A stretch of 33,153 nt of DNA. Origin: Candidatus Bathyarchaeota archaeon RBG_13_38_9 (lineage in GTDB: Archaea > Thermoproteota > Bathyarchaeia > 40CM-2-53-6 > RBG-13-38-9). Within the stretch, counting starts at the first letter, position 1; the number at the start of each line of letters is the position of its first letter. Of this stretch, positions 18,950-29,235 are shown piece after piece. Where the stretch lies: contig MEZD01000001.1 in the NCBI GenBank assembly GCA_001775955.1, forward strand, positions 75,197 to 108,349, read 5' to 3'. The translations under genes and the position numbers were made by a program. A model generated the notes under the pieces. It was not told the DNA's origin and did not search any database. It saw only the letters and a program-made list of their open reading frames with translations.

Positions 18950-20326
18950 TTGACAAATGTCTTAGTAATGCTTATTCAAGAGAAATCAATTGCAAATTTA
19001 TTGGACAACATGCTCATTGCTCTTACATTCCCTTGGGCTAAGTCGAGAAACTATAGTCTGAGTGCTTTAATAGGGTCAATTGAAATCGATTCTGAACTAA
19101 CAGATATTGAAATAATAATTGTTAACGGTAGTTTAAAGACATCAATCGAACGGATCTCTAAAAAATTTGATAAGATAATAATTTGCATTTCGTTTATGAC
19201 CCCTGATCTCAAACATATTAGAAATGAAATAGACAGTCTTAGTTCCCTTCAGAATCCAATCCGGAAAAAACTTATTCTAATAGCTGGCGGACCACATCCA
19301 ACAGGTGATCCTTTAGGAACTCTGAAGATGGGTTTTGATATAATCGTAATTGGAGAAGGAGAAAAAACACTAAGGAAAATAATTTCCAAAATAAAAAATA
19401 ATGATTCTATAGAAGATTTGAAAGGTTTAGCCTATCAGAAAAATCATCAAACATTCATAAAAAAATCCAATGACTGGATCAACCTTGACGACTTTCCAGC
19501 TTTTGCACCTTTGCATCGTCTATTTTCCCCAATTGAAATATCTCGCGGATGCCCTTTCGTTTGCAATTTTTGTCAGACGCCTAGAATTCATGGTGGTTCA
19601 ATGCGTCATAGAAGCATTTCTAACATCTGTCGACACTTGAGATATGCATCTAAGATAGGAAAGAAGAATACATGGTTCATTTCTTCCAATGCCTTTGCAT
19701 ATGGTTCATTTGATGGTAAAAAAACTAATGAAACAGCAATAGAAGATCTGCTGAGATCAATAAGAAAAATCCCGAGTATGGAAAAAATATTTTTTGGTAC
19801 TTTTCCATCTGAAGTACGACCCGAATTTGTTACAGATGACCTTGTTTCACTGATTATCGAATACTGTACCAATAGAACTCTCTCGATAGGCGCTCAATCA
19901 GGAAGTGATCGAATTTTGGAATTCATTCATAGAGAACATACTGTGGAAGAGATAATGAATTCCATTGAAATTGTAAAAAAATATGGGATAATTCCATATG
20001 TCGATATTATTTTTGGTCTGCCATCAGAGAATGATGAAGACAGAGCGAGGACAAGGGAATTAATGAAATTTGTGATTGATAAAGGGGGAATAATCCATTC
20101 TCATGTTTTCATTCCGCTACCAGGAACACCATTTCAGAGATTCCCTCCAGGAAGAATTACCATCGAAGATAGGAATTATATCCAAAAACTAACCGCAACG
20201 GGAAAAGCGAATGGTTCATGGCAGCATCAGATGAGAATTGGTGAAGAAATTGATTCAGTGTTTCAGAAAAAGCGCGCGCTAAGAAGAAAATCTTCTGATG
20301 ATTCAAACATATTCAGATTGATGTAG
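18950..20326 (+). CDS. B12-binding/radical SAM domain protein (MJ1487-like)
   Basis: SRGCPFVCNFCQTP (CxxxCxxC); N-terminal B12-binding-like GGPHPTGDPLGTLKMGFDIIVIGEGE; TTG start. Confidence 0.85.
   Translation: MTNVLVMLIQEKSIANLLDNMLIALTFPWAKSRNYSLSALIGSIEIDSELTDIEIIIVNGSLKTSIERISKKFDKIIICISFMTPDLKHIRNEIDSLSSLQNPIRKKLILIAGGPHPTGDPLGTLKMGFDIIVIGEGEKTLRKIISKIKNNDSIEDLKGLAYQKNHQTFIKKSNDWINLDDFPAFAPLHRLFSPIEISRGCPFVCNFCQTPRIHGGSMRHRSISNICRHLRYASKIGKKNTWFISSNAFAYGSFDGKKTNETAIEDLLRSIRKIPSMEKIFFGTFPSEVRPEFVTDDLVSLIIEYCTNRTLSIGAQSGSDRILEFIHREHTVEEIMNSIEIVKKYGIIPYVDIIFGLPSENDEDRARTRELMKFVIDKGGIIHSHVFIPLPGTPFQRFPPGRITIEDRNYIQKLTATGKANGSWQHQMRIGEEIDSVFQKKRALRRKSSDDSNIFRLM
20271..20280. repeat. Palindrome AGCGCGCGCT, copy 2 (inside radical SAM CDS)
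   Basis: Exact 10-bp match. Confidence 0.85.
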
Positions 20327-20335
20327 AGAATTTGT

Positions 20336-20662
20336 TTAGGCTTTTCTTTCAACTTTTATTTTGCATTTAGTCGCTACTGCGGCAATAGCTCCTAATGCAG
20401 CAAGCCAAGGCGCAATGGATACACCAACAATGCCAACTGTTGCCGGTATTTCTAGAAGAGTTTTTCCCTCCTCATTCTCGACAATTAATTTAGTGACATT
20501 CCCTTCATGAAGTATTTCTTTAGTCTTCTGAATTAGTTCTTCTGACTTGACATCAAATTCTTCTACAATTGTTTTAGCGGTGTTTTTACCGCAGTTTGGA
20601 TAGTATTTTGCAGTTTCAGATATCTCGGTACTACATCCATTACATGTTACCAATATGCTCAC
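20336..20662 (-). CDS. DUF4342-like small protein with N-terminal zinc-ribbon-like segment
   Basis: ELIQKTKEILHEGNVTKLIVENEEGKTLLEIPATVGIVGVSIAPWLAALGAIAAVATK. Confidence 0.7.
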   Translation of the reverse strand: MSILVTCNGCSTEISETAKYYPNCGKNTAKTIVEEFDVKSEELIQKTKEILHEGNVTKLIVENEEGKTLLEIPATVGIVGVSIAPWLAALGAIAAVATKCKIKVERKA

Positions 20663-20940
20663 GTTTCATCAATTTTATTTTCATATTAATCAATTGAAAA
20701 TAGAAACATTGCACGATTGTTTCCAGAGATGATATTTAACAAGTACAAATTGAAATAATTTCAGCGTTATTCTACTATACCTGTAAAACATCAAATCATT
20801 CCAGAATTTTTGATTTATACAGGCACAATTAATTAGTATAATACAACTTACTAAATAAATGAGTGTACTGTACTAGATGATTTAAATACAGTTTACTTGA
20901 GATATCATTAAAAGATCAAAGTAACAATAAGTTCAGTGCG

Positions 20941-21708
20941 GAGGATCAAAAAATCTACTCTAATCAATATAATTATGGCCAACAAGGATATGGTGGCTAT
21001 CCTTCAAGCTACGGATATGGATCCCAAGGAGCATATCCAAGCTCTGGCTATGGTTATCAACCCCAATATCCACAATATTCACAATATTCACAATCGCAAT
21101 ACTACCAGCCACAATATTCACAACCATATACTCAGCAGTCTCAACATTATCAGCCACAATATCGAAGGGAAGTTCATCCTCCACAACAACCATTTCCAGG
21201 ACAATACGGTCCCCCAACACAACCATATCCAGGACAATATGGCCCTCCAAGACCACCATATCCACCATACGGATTTTTCGGTCGAGCGGGTGCAATAACG
21301 GCAGCCGCCATTATATTACTCATCTTAGGAATAGTTGGCATTGGAGGCGGTATCACACTAATTGTAGCAAGTGCATTCCTGCCTTCGTTTGGTGGAATAC
21401 CTATTATTGGAGATATTATACTAATCAACCAGTGGGTTCTTGGTGGATTAGGTGCAATTTATCTTGGACTCGGGGTCTTGACCTTGCCAGCATTCTACCT
21501 ACTTTGGAAGAATAAAAGATCTGGAGGAATTATGGGTATAGTCCTAGCAGCAATAATATTAGCAGGATTTGCGATAACGCCCTTCTTCCCTGTGCTCTGG
21601 TACGGGGGAATTTTCGGAGTTGCACTCGCAGTCATAGTAATCATATTGATACCAATCCGATGGAACTCTTTGAGACATAATAATTACCCACGACCGCCCT
21701 ATTATTGA
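20941..21708 (+). CDS. Membrane protein with Q/Y/P/G/S-rich low-complexity N-terminus and several TM segments (start unresolved)
   Basis: Continuous open frame EDQKIYSNQYNYGQQGYGGYPSSYGYGSQGAYPSSGYGYQPQYPQYSQYSQ...PYPGQYGPPRPPYPPYGFFGRAGAITAAAIILLILG...YPRPPYY*; the track lists only its 3' part (21478..21708). Confidence 0.75.
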   Translation, partial: EDQKIYSNQYNYGQQGYGGYPSSYGYGSQGAYPSSGYGYQPQYPQYSQYSQSQYYQPQYSQPYTQQSQHYQPQYRREVHPPQQPFPGQYGPPTQPYPGQYGPPRPPYPPYGFFGRAGAITAAAIILLILGIVGIGGGITLIVASAFLPSFGGIPIIGDIILINQWVLGGLGAIYLGLGVLTLPAFYLLWKNKRSGGIMGIVLAAIILAGFAITPFFPVLWYGGIFGVALAVIVIILIPIRWNSLRHNNYPRPPYY

Positions 21709-21741
21709 TTGCAGAGATAAAACATTCCTTTACATACTAAT

Positions 21742-22317
21742 CTATTCTGGTCTTTTGATCTTTCTGATAAGCCAGATCATTTTCTCTGCAAAATTTTTCA
21801 CCGTCTGCAAACCTTCATCATCATTAATTACTTCATTTTTTTCTCTTCCGAATGCTATATTCCAGTATGTTGATCCTGGAACAATCATCCCCTGATGCAG
21901 GAAGAAGAATAGCAACTGAGCAAGGGTAAAATTATGTCCTGCTCTCCTTGCGACAACGATGGCTCCTCCAACCTTGTCTTCGAAAACTCTACCTTTTGCA
22001 ATCGATAAATATCCAGCCCTATCGATAAGGGCTTTAATTTGGGGCGTCGCGGATCCAAAATATACGGGTGAAGACAAAATGATCCCATCAGCATTAGTCA
22101 TCTTGTCGAAGATCGATTTGAGGTCGTCTTCTATCCAACAATCTCCAGTTTTCCTACATGATAAGCATGCGTCACATGGCTTGATCTCTTTATCTGATAA
22201 TCTTACTAGCTCTGTTTGAACACCGTCCTTCTCCATAGCTTTCAAAGTTTCCGCTACAAGATACTCAGTATTTCCGCCTATTCTCGGGCTTCCTACAATG
22301 CCTAATATCTTGATCAA
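21742..22317 (-). CDS. Flavodoxin-like NADPH-dependent FMN reductase / iron-sulfur flavoprotein-like
   Basis: ILGIVGSPRIGGNTEYLV; CDACLSCRKTGDCWIEDD; GIILSSPVYFGSATPQIKALIDRAG. Confidence 0.85.
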   Translation of the reverse strand: MIKILGIVGSPRIGGNTEYLVAETLKAMEKDGVQTELVRLSDKEIKPCDACLSCRKTGDCWIEDDLKSIFDKMTNADGIILSSPVYFGSATPQIKALIDRAGYLSIAKGRVFEDKVGGAIVVARRAGHNFTLAQLLFFFLHQGMIVPGSTYWNIAFGREKNEVINDDEGLQTVKNFAEKMIWLIRKIKRPE

Positions 22318-22366
22318 GTCACATAGATCCTTTTTTCATAATTAGTTTATTGAAGGCCGCTCGTTT

Positions 22367-22801
22367 TTATTTCAAGATTTCTATCATTTTCTTTGGAAGT
22401 CTAGTTGCTTTACATTTCTTTTTAATTACGCACACAGACGTGCTATATCCTGATGCGAGAATTTTTTTACTAGACTCATCTTTCACTTTAAAAACAAACT
22501 TAATAGTTTTCTCTTTTATCTGGTCAATTTTGGTTTGGAGGACTATTTGGTCATCAAATTTTATTGGGGCATGAAATCGGGCGTATACCTCTCCAACTAC
22601 TAAAGATAATTTCTGTGGGCTTCCTTCAATATTGATATATCCATTATTCATGAAAGTGATTCTGTTTGATCTCAATAGTTCTATTCTTCCGAAGCTGAAC
22701 CATTCAAATATTCTTGGATGAAAGATGTTTCCTGAAAAATCTGTATCTCCTGCTTTAACACGTATTCTAAGGTGTTTACTTTTCATTAGAATGATCAGCA
22801 C
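22367..22801 (-). CDS. Acyl-CoA thioesterase, 4HBT hotdog-fold
   Basis: RVKAGDTDFSGNIFHPRIFEWFSFGRIELLR...EVYARFHAPIKFDDQIVLQTKI. Confidence 0.8.
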   Translation of the reverse strand: MLIILMKSKHLRIRVKAGDTDFSGNIFHPRIFEWFSFGRIELLRSNRITFMNNGYINIEGSPQKLSLVVGEVYARFHAPIKFDDQIVLQTKIDQIKEKTIKFVFKVKDESSKKILASGYSTSVCVIKKKCKATRLPKKMIEILK

Positions 22802-22920
22802 AGAATGTTTGCTTGACTAATTGTGTCTTTTATTAGTCTATTAATATTTTTTTCATTATAGATAACACTCTTGCAGAATATTGAAAAGTAAGCCGTTGAT
22901 CTAAGAACCCTCCATATGAG

Positions 22921-24276
22921 ATGATTTTAATGGGTGGAATTGCCGGAATAGCAGAATCGGGGATGCGTAATGAAGTCAATCGAATGTTAGACAAGATTGC
23001 TCATCGAGGACATGCTGCTCGTAAAGTCGTAGAGTTTGATAATGCAACACTCGGAGCCGTATATACAGAAGTTCAGAAAGAACAAATTGATAGTTTAGAG
23101 AAGGATAAGACAGCTTCTGATTTTGTTGCGGATGGCCATTATGCTTATGCTAAGATCTTAAATGATGGATTATTTCTTGAGCGCGATCAGTTAGGAGTTT
23201 CACCACTATATTATGGGCACACCGAGAATGAAGCATTATGCTTTGCTTCAGAAGTAAAAGCGTTGATCGAGTTCACAAATGATATACATGAATTTCCTCC
23301 TGGCCACCGCTATATTAGTAATAAAACTGAAAGTTACTATAAATTAGAAAAGAAGAAGCCTCTTGATGTGGATCCCGATAATATAGCTAGTGAACTGTAT
23401 AAACGGTTAGAAATTTCAGTATCTGGATTTGTTGTTGGACATGATCCAATAGGTGTATGGCTTTCAGGCGGACTTGACTCCAGTACCATGACTTCTTTCG
23501 CTCGGCCACTTGTACGCAAATTACATACTTTTTCTGCTGGTTTTCCTGATGCTCCTGATTTAGTACATGCGCGAATAATGGCTGAACACATTGAATCTGA
23601 TCATCATGAAACTATTGTCAATTTAGATGATCTCCTTTCTGCCCTCCCAGACGTAATTTATCACCTTGAATCGTTTGATGCGCTGCTTGTTAGATCAAGT
23701 ATCGCAAATTTTCTTGTATCTCAAGATGCTGCAAGACATGTTGCAGCCGTGTTGTCGGGGGAGGGAGGTGACGAACTCTTCGCCGGCTACACATACCTTA
23801 AATCTCTAGACCTAGCAGAATTAGATAACGAACTCATAGATATTACTGGTAGACTTCATAATACAGCGCTGCAAAGAGTAGACCGTAGCGCATCCGCTCA
23901 TGGAACGGTTGCTCACGTTGGATTTTTGGATCCCAAGGTAGTGGATTATGCTCTTCAAATTCCTGCCAAATATAAGATATCCAAAAATGTTGAGGAGTGG
24001 ATTTTACGTAAAGCCATGACCGAAAAACTTCCAAAACAAATATTGAATAGAAAAAAAGCAAAATTCTGGTTTGGATCTGGAATAGAAACTTGCCTACACC
24101 AATATGCTGAAGCGCAAATAGATAATGATGAATTTGAGCGTTTTCGAAAACTACCTTCTGGATTGATACTTCACACTAAAGAGGAATTTATGTATTATCG
24201 TATCTTTAGAAAATATTTCAAAGATATAAATAATCTTTCATGGATGGGACGTACCAAAGGCGCACCCAAGCAATAG
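22921..24276 (+). CDS. Asparagine synthetase (AsnB)-like protein with degenerate GAT-II domain
   Basis: MGGIAGIAESG at the GAT-II position, SGGLDSS PP-loop, LSGEGGDELFAGY. Confidence 0.85.
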   Translation: MILMGGIAGIAESGMRNEVNRMLDKIAHRGHAARKVVEFDNATLGAVYTEVQKEQIDSLEKDKTASDFVADGHYAYAKILNDGLFLERDQLGVSPLYYGHTENEALCFASEVKALIEFTNDIHEFPPGHRYISNKTESYYKLEKKKPLDVDPDNIASELYKRLEISVSGFVVGHDPIGVWLSGGLDSSTMTSFARPLVRKLHTFSAGFPDAPDLVHARIMAEHIESDHHETIVNLDDLLSALPDVIYHLESFDALLVRSSIANFLVSQDAARHVAAVLSGEGGDELFAGYTYLKSLDLAELDNELIDITGRLHNTALQRVDRSASAHGTVAHVGFLDPKVVDYALQIPAKYKISKNVEEWILRKAMTEKLPKQILNRKKAKFWFGSGIETCLHQYAEAQIDNDEFERFRKLPSGLILHTKEEFMYYRIFRKYFKDINNLSWMGRTKGAPKQ

Positions 24277-24365
24277 GAGAGCAGTATAGTACCTCCTTAA
24301 GTTAAGAAAAATGATCATTAGATCAATTATAAATATGCACAGATATTTGCTATGTTGAGACTATT

Positions 24366-24920
24366 CTATTCCATAACTGGTAATTCTTCTGCCTTCCATT
24401 GCACTATTCCACCCGACATATCATAGACCTCTCGAAAACCTAGGTGTCTCATCATATCCATTGTTACACTACTACGAATATCCGCTAAACAATAGACGAG
24501 ATACTTTTTGTCTCTATCAAGCTTGCCAATTTCATCGCGGAAACTTTTGGTATAATTAGTGCGTTCATCCATGTAGTAATCTAGGTTAATTGCGTTTTCT
24601 ATATGACCTTCCGCAAACTCTTCTGGAGTACGAACATCTAAAATTACAAAGTTGAAATTGTTTTTATTTTTCTTAATTAGAGTGAATGCTTCTTGTGGTG
24701 TAACTACTGAATGCCCCAAATCTTCACGTGTGAGTTCTTTTTCAGGGCTTGACGTCGTTTCTTGAGTAACTGTTGGCTCGGTAGTCTTTTCTTCAGGAGT
24801 TGTTTGGGGTTGTGTAATTTGTTCTTGTGTTATTAATCCAGTTCCTAACCAGACTACTATTCCCACTATTACCAAGACAACAGTGAGTGTACCAATTTTT
24901 TTCATATTTATTGTTGCCAT
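24366..24920 (-). CDS. Membrane-anchored rhodanese-domain protein
   Basis: N-terminal TM; FVILDVRTPEEFAEGHIENAINLDYY; catalytic-loop CLADIRS. Confidence 0.85.
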   Translation of the reverse strand: MATINMKKIGTLTVVLVIVGIVVWLGTGLITQEQITQPQTTPEEKTTEPTVTQETTSSPEKELTREDLGHSVVTPQEAFTLIKKNKNNFNFVILDVRTPEEFAEGHIENAINLDYYMDERTNYTKSFRDEIGKLDRDKKYLVYCLADIRSSVTMDMMRHLGFREVYDMSGGIVQWKAEELPVME

Positions 24921-24951
24921 GAATCATTTCACACCTTGAACATGATACTTC

Positions 24952-26148
24952 CTAACGTGAACAATAGAACACTTCTTTTCCATTAGTGTCCCACATTTGC
25001 TCCTCTGTCCATACAATATGAGCTTGCTCACTTGAAGCGGCGATAGCTTGATCATATTGCCATTGATATTCGCTTAGTTTTATCGGTGTTTCCCAATTAG
25101 TAGCGGAAAGATCACCGCTTGTATAGTACAAATCCATTCCCATATATTCTGCATTTCTCAGATCTTGCCAAACTAAGTGGACTGTTTTATCGGCTACAGC
25201 TATCCTTGGATAATTCTGTATCTTACTGTCGGTAGTTATCCTAGTATCATTTGACCAAGTTTTTCCATAGTCTGTACTGGCGATAAGCCAAATATCAATC
25301 CATGAATCAAAAAAGGCTCTGAAATCCGACCAAGTAATATAGACACGATCTTCAATTGCTGCAACGTCTGGATATTGTTGCCAAGCACCTTCCGTTGGTA
25401 ATCTATTCTCTGTTAACCATGTCTTTCCACCATCTACACTTCTAACATAGTATACTATGATTCCCTTAGACCCTCCAGGTGGGTAATGCCATTCTCTATG
25501 ATCCTCATAGACAACATAGACATAATCACCATAGGCTGCAATCGACTGTCTCCATTGGATAGATGGGTTTGAGGTAAGTCTCTGCTCTGAATCCCAACTT
25601 AATCCAGCATCAACACTTCGTCTGTAATAGATGTCATAATTTGTTGAAGCCATATTTCGTTCATCCAGCCAAGCTAGATGCACATATTCGTCGTATGCAG
25701 CTATACGAGGATCCCATTGATTTGCATTGAATGTTAGTTGTTCTTCAGATTCCCAACTGTTTCCGCCATCTTTGCTGTGTTTTATGTAAATGTCGCTTCC
25801 AGTTTTATCGAAGTTACGTTTGTCTTCCCAGACAACATATACATTATCTCCATATGCTGAGATATCCGGATTTTGTTGGTTTGCAAGATTATTTGTTATC
25901 ACTATAGGGGAAACCCAAGTATTTCCTCCGTCAGTGCTTCGCCTGTATAAAATGTTAGATCCTTGACTGTTGTCTTCCCACACAACATGTACTACGTCTC
26001 CAATCACTGCAACCCTTGGTCTAGATTGATTGTAAATATTTTCACTTAGATTCTTACTTTCACACTGCGCCTCTGCTTGACTTAAAAATGTGGGTGATAA
26101 TATTACTAATAATAAAATAAATGCTAAACTGAATTGCAGGAATTTCAT
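24952..26148 (-). CDS. Secreted sialidase-like (BNR repeat) protein
   Basis: Signal peptide; repeated STDGGNTW, SKDGGNSW, SVDAGLSW, SVDGGKTW, STDYGKTW. Confidence 0.8.
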   Translation of the reverse strand: MKFLQFSLAFILLLVILSPTFLSQAEAQCESKNLSENIYNQSRPRVAVIGDVVHVVWEDNSQGSNILYRRSTDGGNTWVSPIVITNNLANQQNPDISAYGDNVYVVWEDKRNFDKTGSDIYIKHSKDGGNSWESEEQLTFNANQWDPRIAAYDEYVHLAWLDERNMASTNYDIYYRRSVDAGLSWDSEQRLTSNPSIQWRQSIAAYGDYVYVVYEDHREWHYPPGGSKGIIVYYVRSVDGGKTWLTENRLPTEGAWQQYPDVAAIEDRVYITWSDFRAFFDSWIDIWLIASTDYGKTWSNDTRITTDSKIQNYPRIAVADKTVHLVWQDLRNAEYMGMDLYYTSGDLSATNWETPIKLSEYQWQYDQAIAASSEQAHIVWTEEQMWDTNGKEVFYCSR

Positions 26149-26215
26149 ATGTATCTTTTCACACAGTTACTATTATTCTTTTTATCCATATTGAGTTTGA
26201 ATATGAAAAAATTGG

Positions 26216-26857
26216 TCATATCTTGTATTTCTCATAATTTAGACAGAATTTTGCATCTTTAATCTTGTAGGCACTATAAGCTTCCTGAATTATGTTAAAT
26301 GCTTCTTTGGAATTCTTAGCTAGAAAAAGTAATTCAACGTCTTCTTTATTTAACAATTCATTTTTGAGCGGCCATTTCTTAACCCAATTTATTAAATCAA
26401 TCCACATTTCTCCCAGTAAAATGATTGGTACATTACAAATTTGCTTGACTTGCATGAGTTGCCATGTGTATAAGAACTCCAACAATGTTCCCACTCCTCC
26501 TGGAGCAACTACAACAGCATTGGAGAGACGCATAAAATTGTCTAGTCTATTTGAGAACTTATCAAATTCTTTCTTTATATCCAGATGGGCAGCTACTTCT
26601 TGCTCAAAAGGGAGATTAATTCTTAATCCAACTGAGTGAGCTTTATCATTGTTCCTGCCCACGTGATGCCCCTCGCTTGCAGCATTCATTAGACCGGGCC
26701 CCCCTCCAGTAACTAGATCCATCCCCGCTTCAGAGATCATTTTTGCCAATTCGAATATTGAAGCATATATCGGATCACCCTTTGCGATTCTTGCCGACCC
26801 AAAAATTGTTACTCGAAAATGTTTCTCTAAAAATTCCTTGTCAAGATCAATACCCAT
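26216..26857 (-). CDS. LOG family / lysine decarboxylase-like protein
   Basis: GGGPGLMNAASEG and PGGVGTLLEFLYTWQL. Confidence 0.88.
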   Translation of the reverse strand: MGIDLDKEFLEKHFRVTIFGSARIAKGDPIYASIFELAKMISEAGMDLVTGGGPGLMNAASEGHHVGRNNDKAHSVGLRINLPFEQEVAAHLDIKKEFDKFSNRLDNFMRLSNAVVVAPGGVGTLLEFLYTWQLMQVKQICNVPIILLGEMWIDLINWVKKWPLKNELLNKEDVELLFLAKNSKEAFNIIQEAYSAYKIKDAKFCLNYEKYKI

Positions 26858-27029
26858 TGAAAAAACCTTTCAAACTAGTTTACTTAAGCCGAAAACGATT
26901 ATGATAAAAAACCTTTTTGTTTATAATAAAAATACTTACAAATTTCAATAAAATATTTTCAAAAGTTTCTACATTATCTTAGACTTATTCAATGACTTAG
27001 CGATTTCAATATATATCATAATGTAGCAT

Positions 27030-28421
27030 ATGATAGGATTTCAATCCAAGGAGACACAGCCTTTGAGCGACGATGCAATAAGATCGATTTTTGAGCCAAA
27101 TTCAATTGCGGTAGTTGGAGCATCAAGAAATCCAGAGAAAGTTGGGTATTTAATTCTTAAAAATTTACTCGAGAGTGGTTTCAAAGGTAAATTATTTCCC
27201 ATCAATCCAAAAGTCGATGAGATCCTAAGTTTAAGGACATACCCCTCGCTTGAGGATGTAAGTGAAGATATTGATCTTGCAGTCATTGTTGTGCCAGGAA
27301 CAATTGTTCCAAATGTGTTAAAGGAATGCGGAAAGAAAGGAATTAGATCTGTCATTGTAATTTCAGGCGGTTTTCGTGAATCTGGAAAAGAAGGAGAAGA
27401 ATTAGAGAAATTAGTAATTAAAATCATTAATGAAACAGGAATCCGTTTAGTCGGTCCCAACTGTATTGGTGTAGACAATCCCTATATCGGTATGTCAATG
27501 TGGGTCGGCGTCAAAAAGAAAGGGCCAATATCGATAGTATCTCAGAGTGGCCTCGTTGGAACCGCTTTCCAATGTTGGGCAGAAAAGGAAAGCATCGGAA
27601 TTAGCAAATGCATATCATTAGGAAACCAAGTTGATGTTAATGAAATTGACATCTTAAGATATTTCGAAGAAGACCCCCACACAAAAACCATCGCTATGTA
27701 CCTTGAGGGCATTCAAAATGGAAGAGAATTCATGAAAGTGGCCTCCGACGTATCAAAAAAGAAACCTATAATAGCATTAAAAGGAGGTCGAACCGAGAAA
27801 GGCATCAAGGCAGCAAAATCACATACAAGATCGCTCTCCGGAAAAAGTGAGATCTTTGAGGCAGCAATAAATCAATCAGGCATTCTTAGTACAAGTAGTC
27901 TCGAAGAGCTCTATATTTATTCAAAAGCATTATCCTTTTTACCTTTACCGAAGGGCCGAAGGGTACTCATCATAACATCATCTGGAGGAGCAGGCATTAT
28001 GGCTGCCGATACGGTTGATAGGCTTAATTTAGAACTGCCTTCCATTTCAGATGATGTTGAAAAACGTCTGCGTCAAGTGTTGCCTAGCTATTGTGTATTT
28101 GACAATCCATTCGATGTGACGACTACCACAGTAGAATCATTTCAGCTGGTGATGGAGGAAAATCTTGAGGATGAAAATATTGATGCGTTTCTACCTATCT
28201 TTGCAGATCCTCTCCCACGTGCAGCTGAAGCTGTGAAAACTGTTGCGAAGAAAACTAACAAACCTATTGTAGTTTGCTATGTTGGCGGTGGTAAGGTCGA
28301 AGACATTGAAAAAGAAAAGATGCATGAAGCTGGGATTCCTGTTTTTTCAACACCTGAAAAAGCTGTCACAGCTTTGTATGCATTGGTAAGATACAATGAA
28401 CTTCAAAGCAAGAATGTTTAG
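27030..28421 (+). CDS. Acyl-CoA synthetase (ADP-forming) alpha subunit
   Basis: CoA-binding IAVVGASRNPEKVGYLILKNL; VGPNCIGVDNP; SQSGLVGTAF; SHTRSLSGKSEIFEAA. Confidence 0.88.
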   Translation: MIGFQSKETQPLSDDAIRSIFEPNSIAVVGASRNPEKVGYLILKNLLESGFKGKLFPINPKVDEILSLRTYPSLEDVSEDIDLAVIVVPGTIVPNVLKECGKKGIRSVIVISGGFRESGKEGEELEKLVIKIINETGIRLVGPNCIGVDNPYIGMSMWVGVKKKGPISIVSQSGLVGTAFQCWAEKESIGISKCISLGNQVDVNEIDILRYFEEDPHTKTIAMYLEGIQNGREFMKVASDVSKKKPIIALKGGRTEKGIKAAKSHTRSLSGKSEIFEAAINQSGILSTSSLEELYIYSKALSFLPLPKGRRVLIITSSGGAGIMAADTVDRLNLELPSISDDVEKRLRQVLPSYCVFDNPFDVTTTTVESFQLVMEENLEDENIDAFLPIFADPLPRAAEAVKTVAKKTNKPIVVCYVGGGKVEDIEKEKMHEAGIPVFSTPEKAVTALYALVRYNELQSKNV

Positions 28422-28494
28422 CACTCACGTTTTCAAGTTTATTTAAAATATAGGTATTAGACAGAGTAACTCTTCTAATTATAAAATCTAGGAT

Positions 28495-29214
28495 TTGGAA
28501 TCTATGACAAAGCCTCTCTATTTGGATGACGCATATCTTAAGGAATGTGAAGCAACTGTATCCACTGTAAATGATTCAAAATACATCATATTAGACGAAA
28601 CTATATTTTATCCAAAAGGTGGAGGTCAATCCAATGATATTGGTACTATAACAAAGGGGAACGATATTTTCAATGTCGTGTATGTAGTAAAGTTCTCAGG
28701 AGAGACTTCCCATGAAATCGATAGACCGGGTCTAAAGGTCGGAGATAGAATTCAATGTAAACTTGATTGGGAAAGACGATACAAGTTGATGCGAAGTCAC
28801 ACAGCTGCCCATACCTTAATAGCAATATTATGTAACAAAACAAAAGCCCTCGTAACGGGAAATGATCTCACAACTGAGAAGACCAGATTTGATTTTAACA
28901 TAGAAAATTTTGATAGAGATATCTTCATGAGTTGTATCGATGAAGCGAACGATCTTTTCAAAAAAAATATACCTGTGAAGACTTACGAATTACTACGAGA
29001 AGAAGCTCTAAAAATTCCTGGAGTAATCAAAATGGCTGAAGCACTTCCACCTCAAATATCAAAATTGCGAATTGTAGAAATAGAAGGATTCGACAGACAA
29101 GCTGATGGCGGAACACATGTAAAAAATCTGAATGAAGTAGGTCAAATAGAATTCATGAAAGCTGAAAATAAAGGAAAGAATAACAGGCGAGTATACTACA
29201 GAATCGTTCTATAA
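28495..29214 (+). CDS. alaX: Alanyl-tRNA editing protein, AlaX-type
   Basis: ETIFYPKGGGQSNDIG; MRSHTAAHTL; DRQADGGTHVKN. Confidence 0.9.
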   Translation: MESMTKPLYLDDAYLKECEATVSTVNDSKYIILDETIFYPKGGGQSNDIGTITKGNDIFNVVYVVKFSGETSHEIDRPGLKVGDRIQCKLDWERRYKLMRSHTAAHTLIAILCNKTKALVTGNDLTTEKTRFDFNIENFDRDIFMSCIDEANDLFKKNIPVKTYELLREEALKIPGVIKMAEALPPQISKLRIVEIEGFDRQADGGTHVKNLNEVGQIEFMKAENKGKNNRRVYYRIVL

Positions 29215-29235
29215 CGTGCGCTCCAGTCCTAAGCA

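Noticed and set aside
20936-21298. His/Asn-rich ORF (MRRIKKSTLINIIMANKD...HNIHNIHN) and the antisense Val/Ile-rich ORF 20960..21295
   Set aside because: Out-of-frame readings of the repetitive Q/Y-rich coding sequence; the frame continuing to 21708 with TM helices is the credible one.
29092-29121. AlaX motif QADGGTHV with Asp in place of the usual Cys of CGGTH
   Set aside because: Possible zinc-ligand variation, but such variants may be normal in archaeal AlaX proteins; not enough to call unusual without an alignment.
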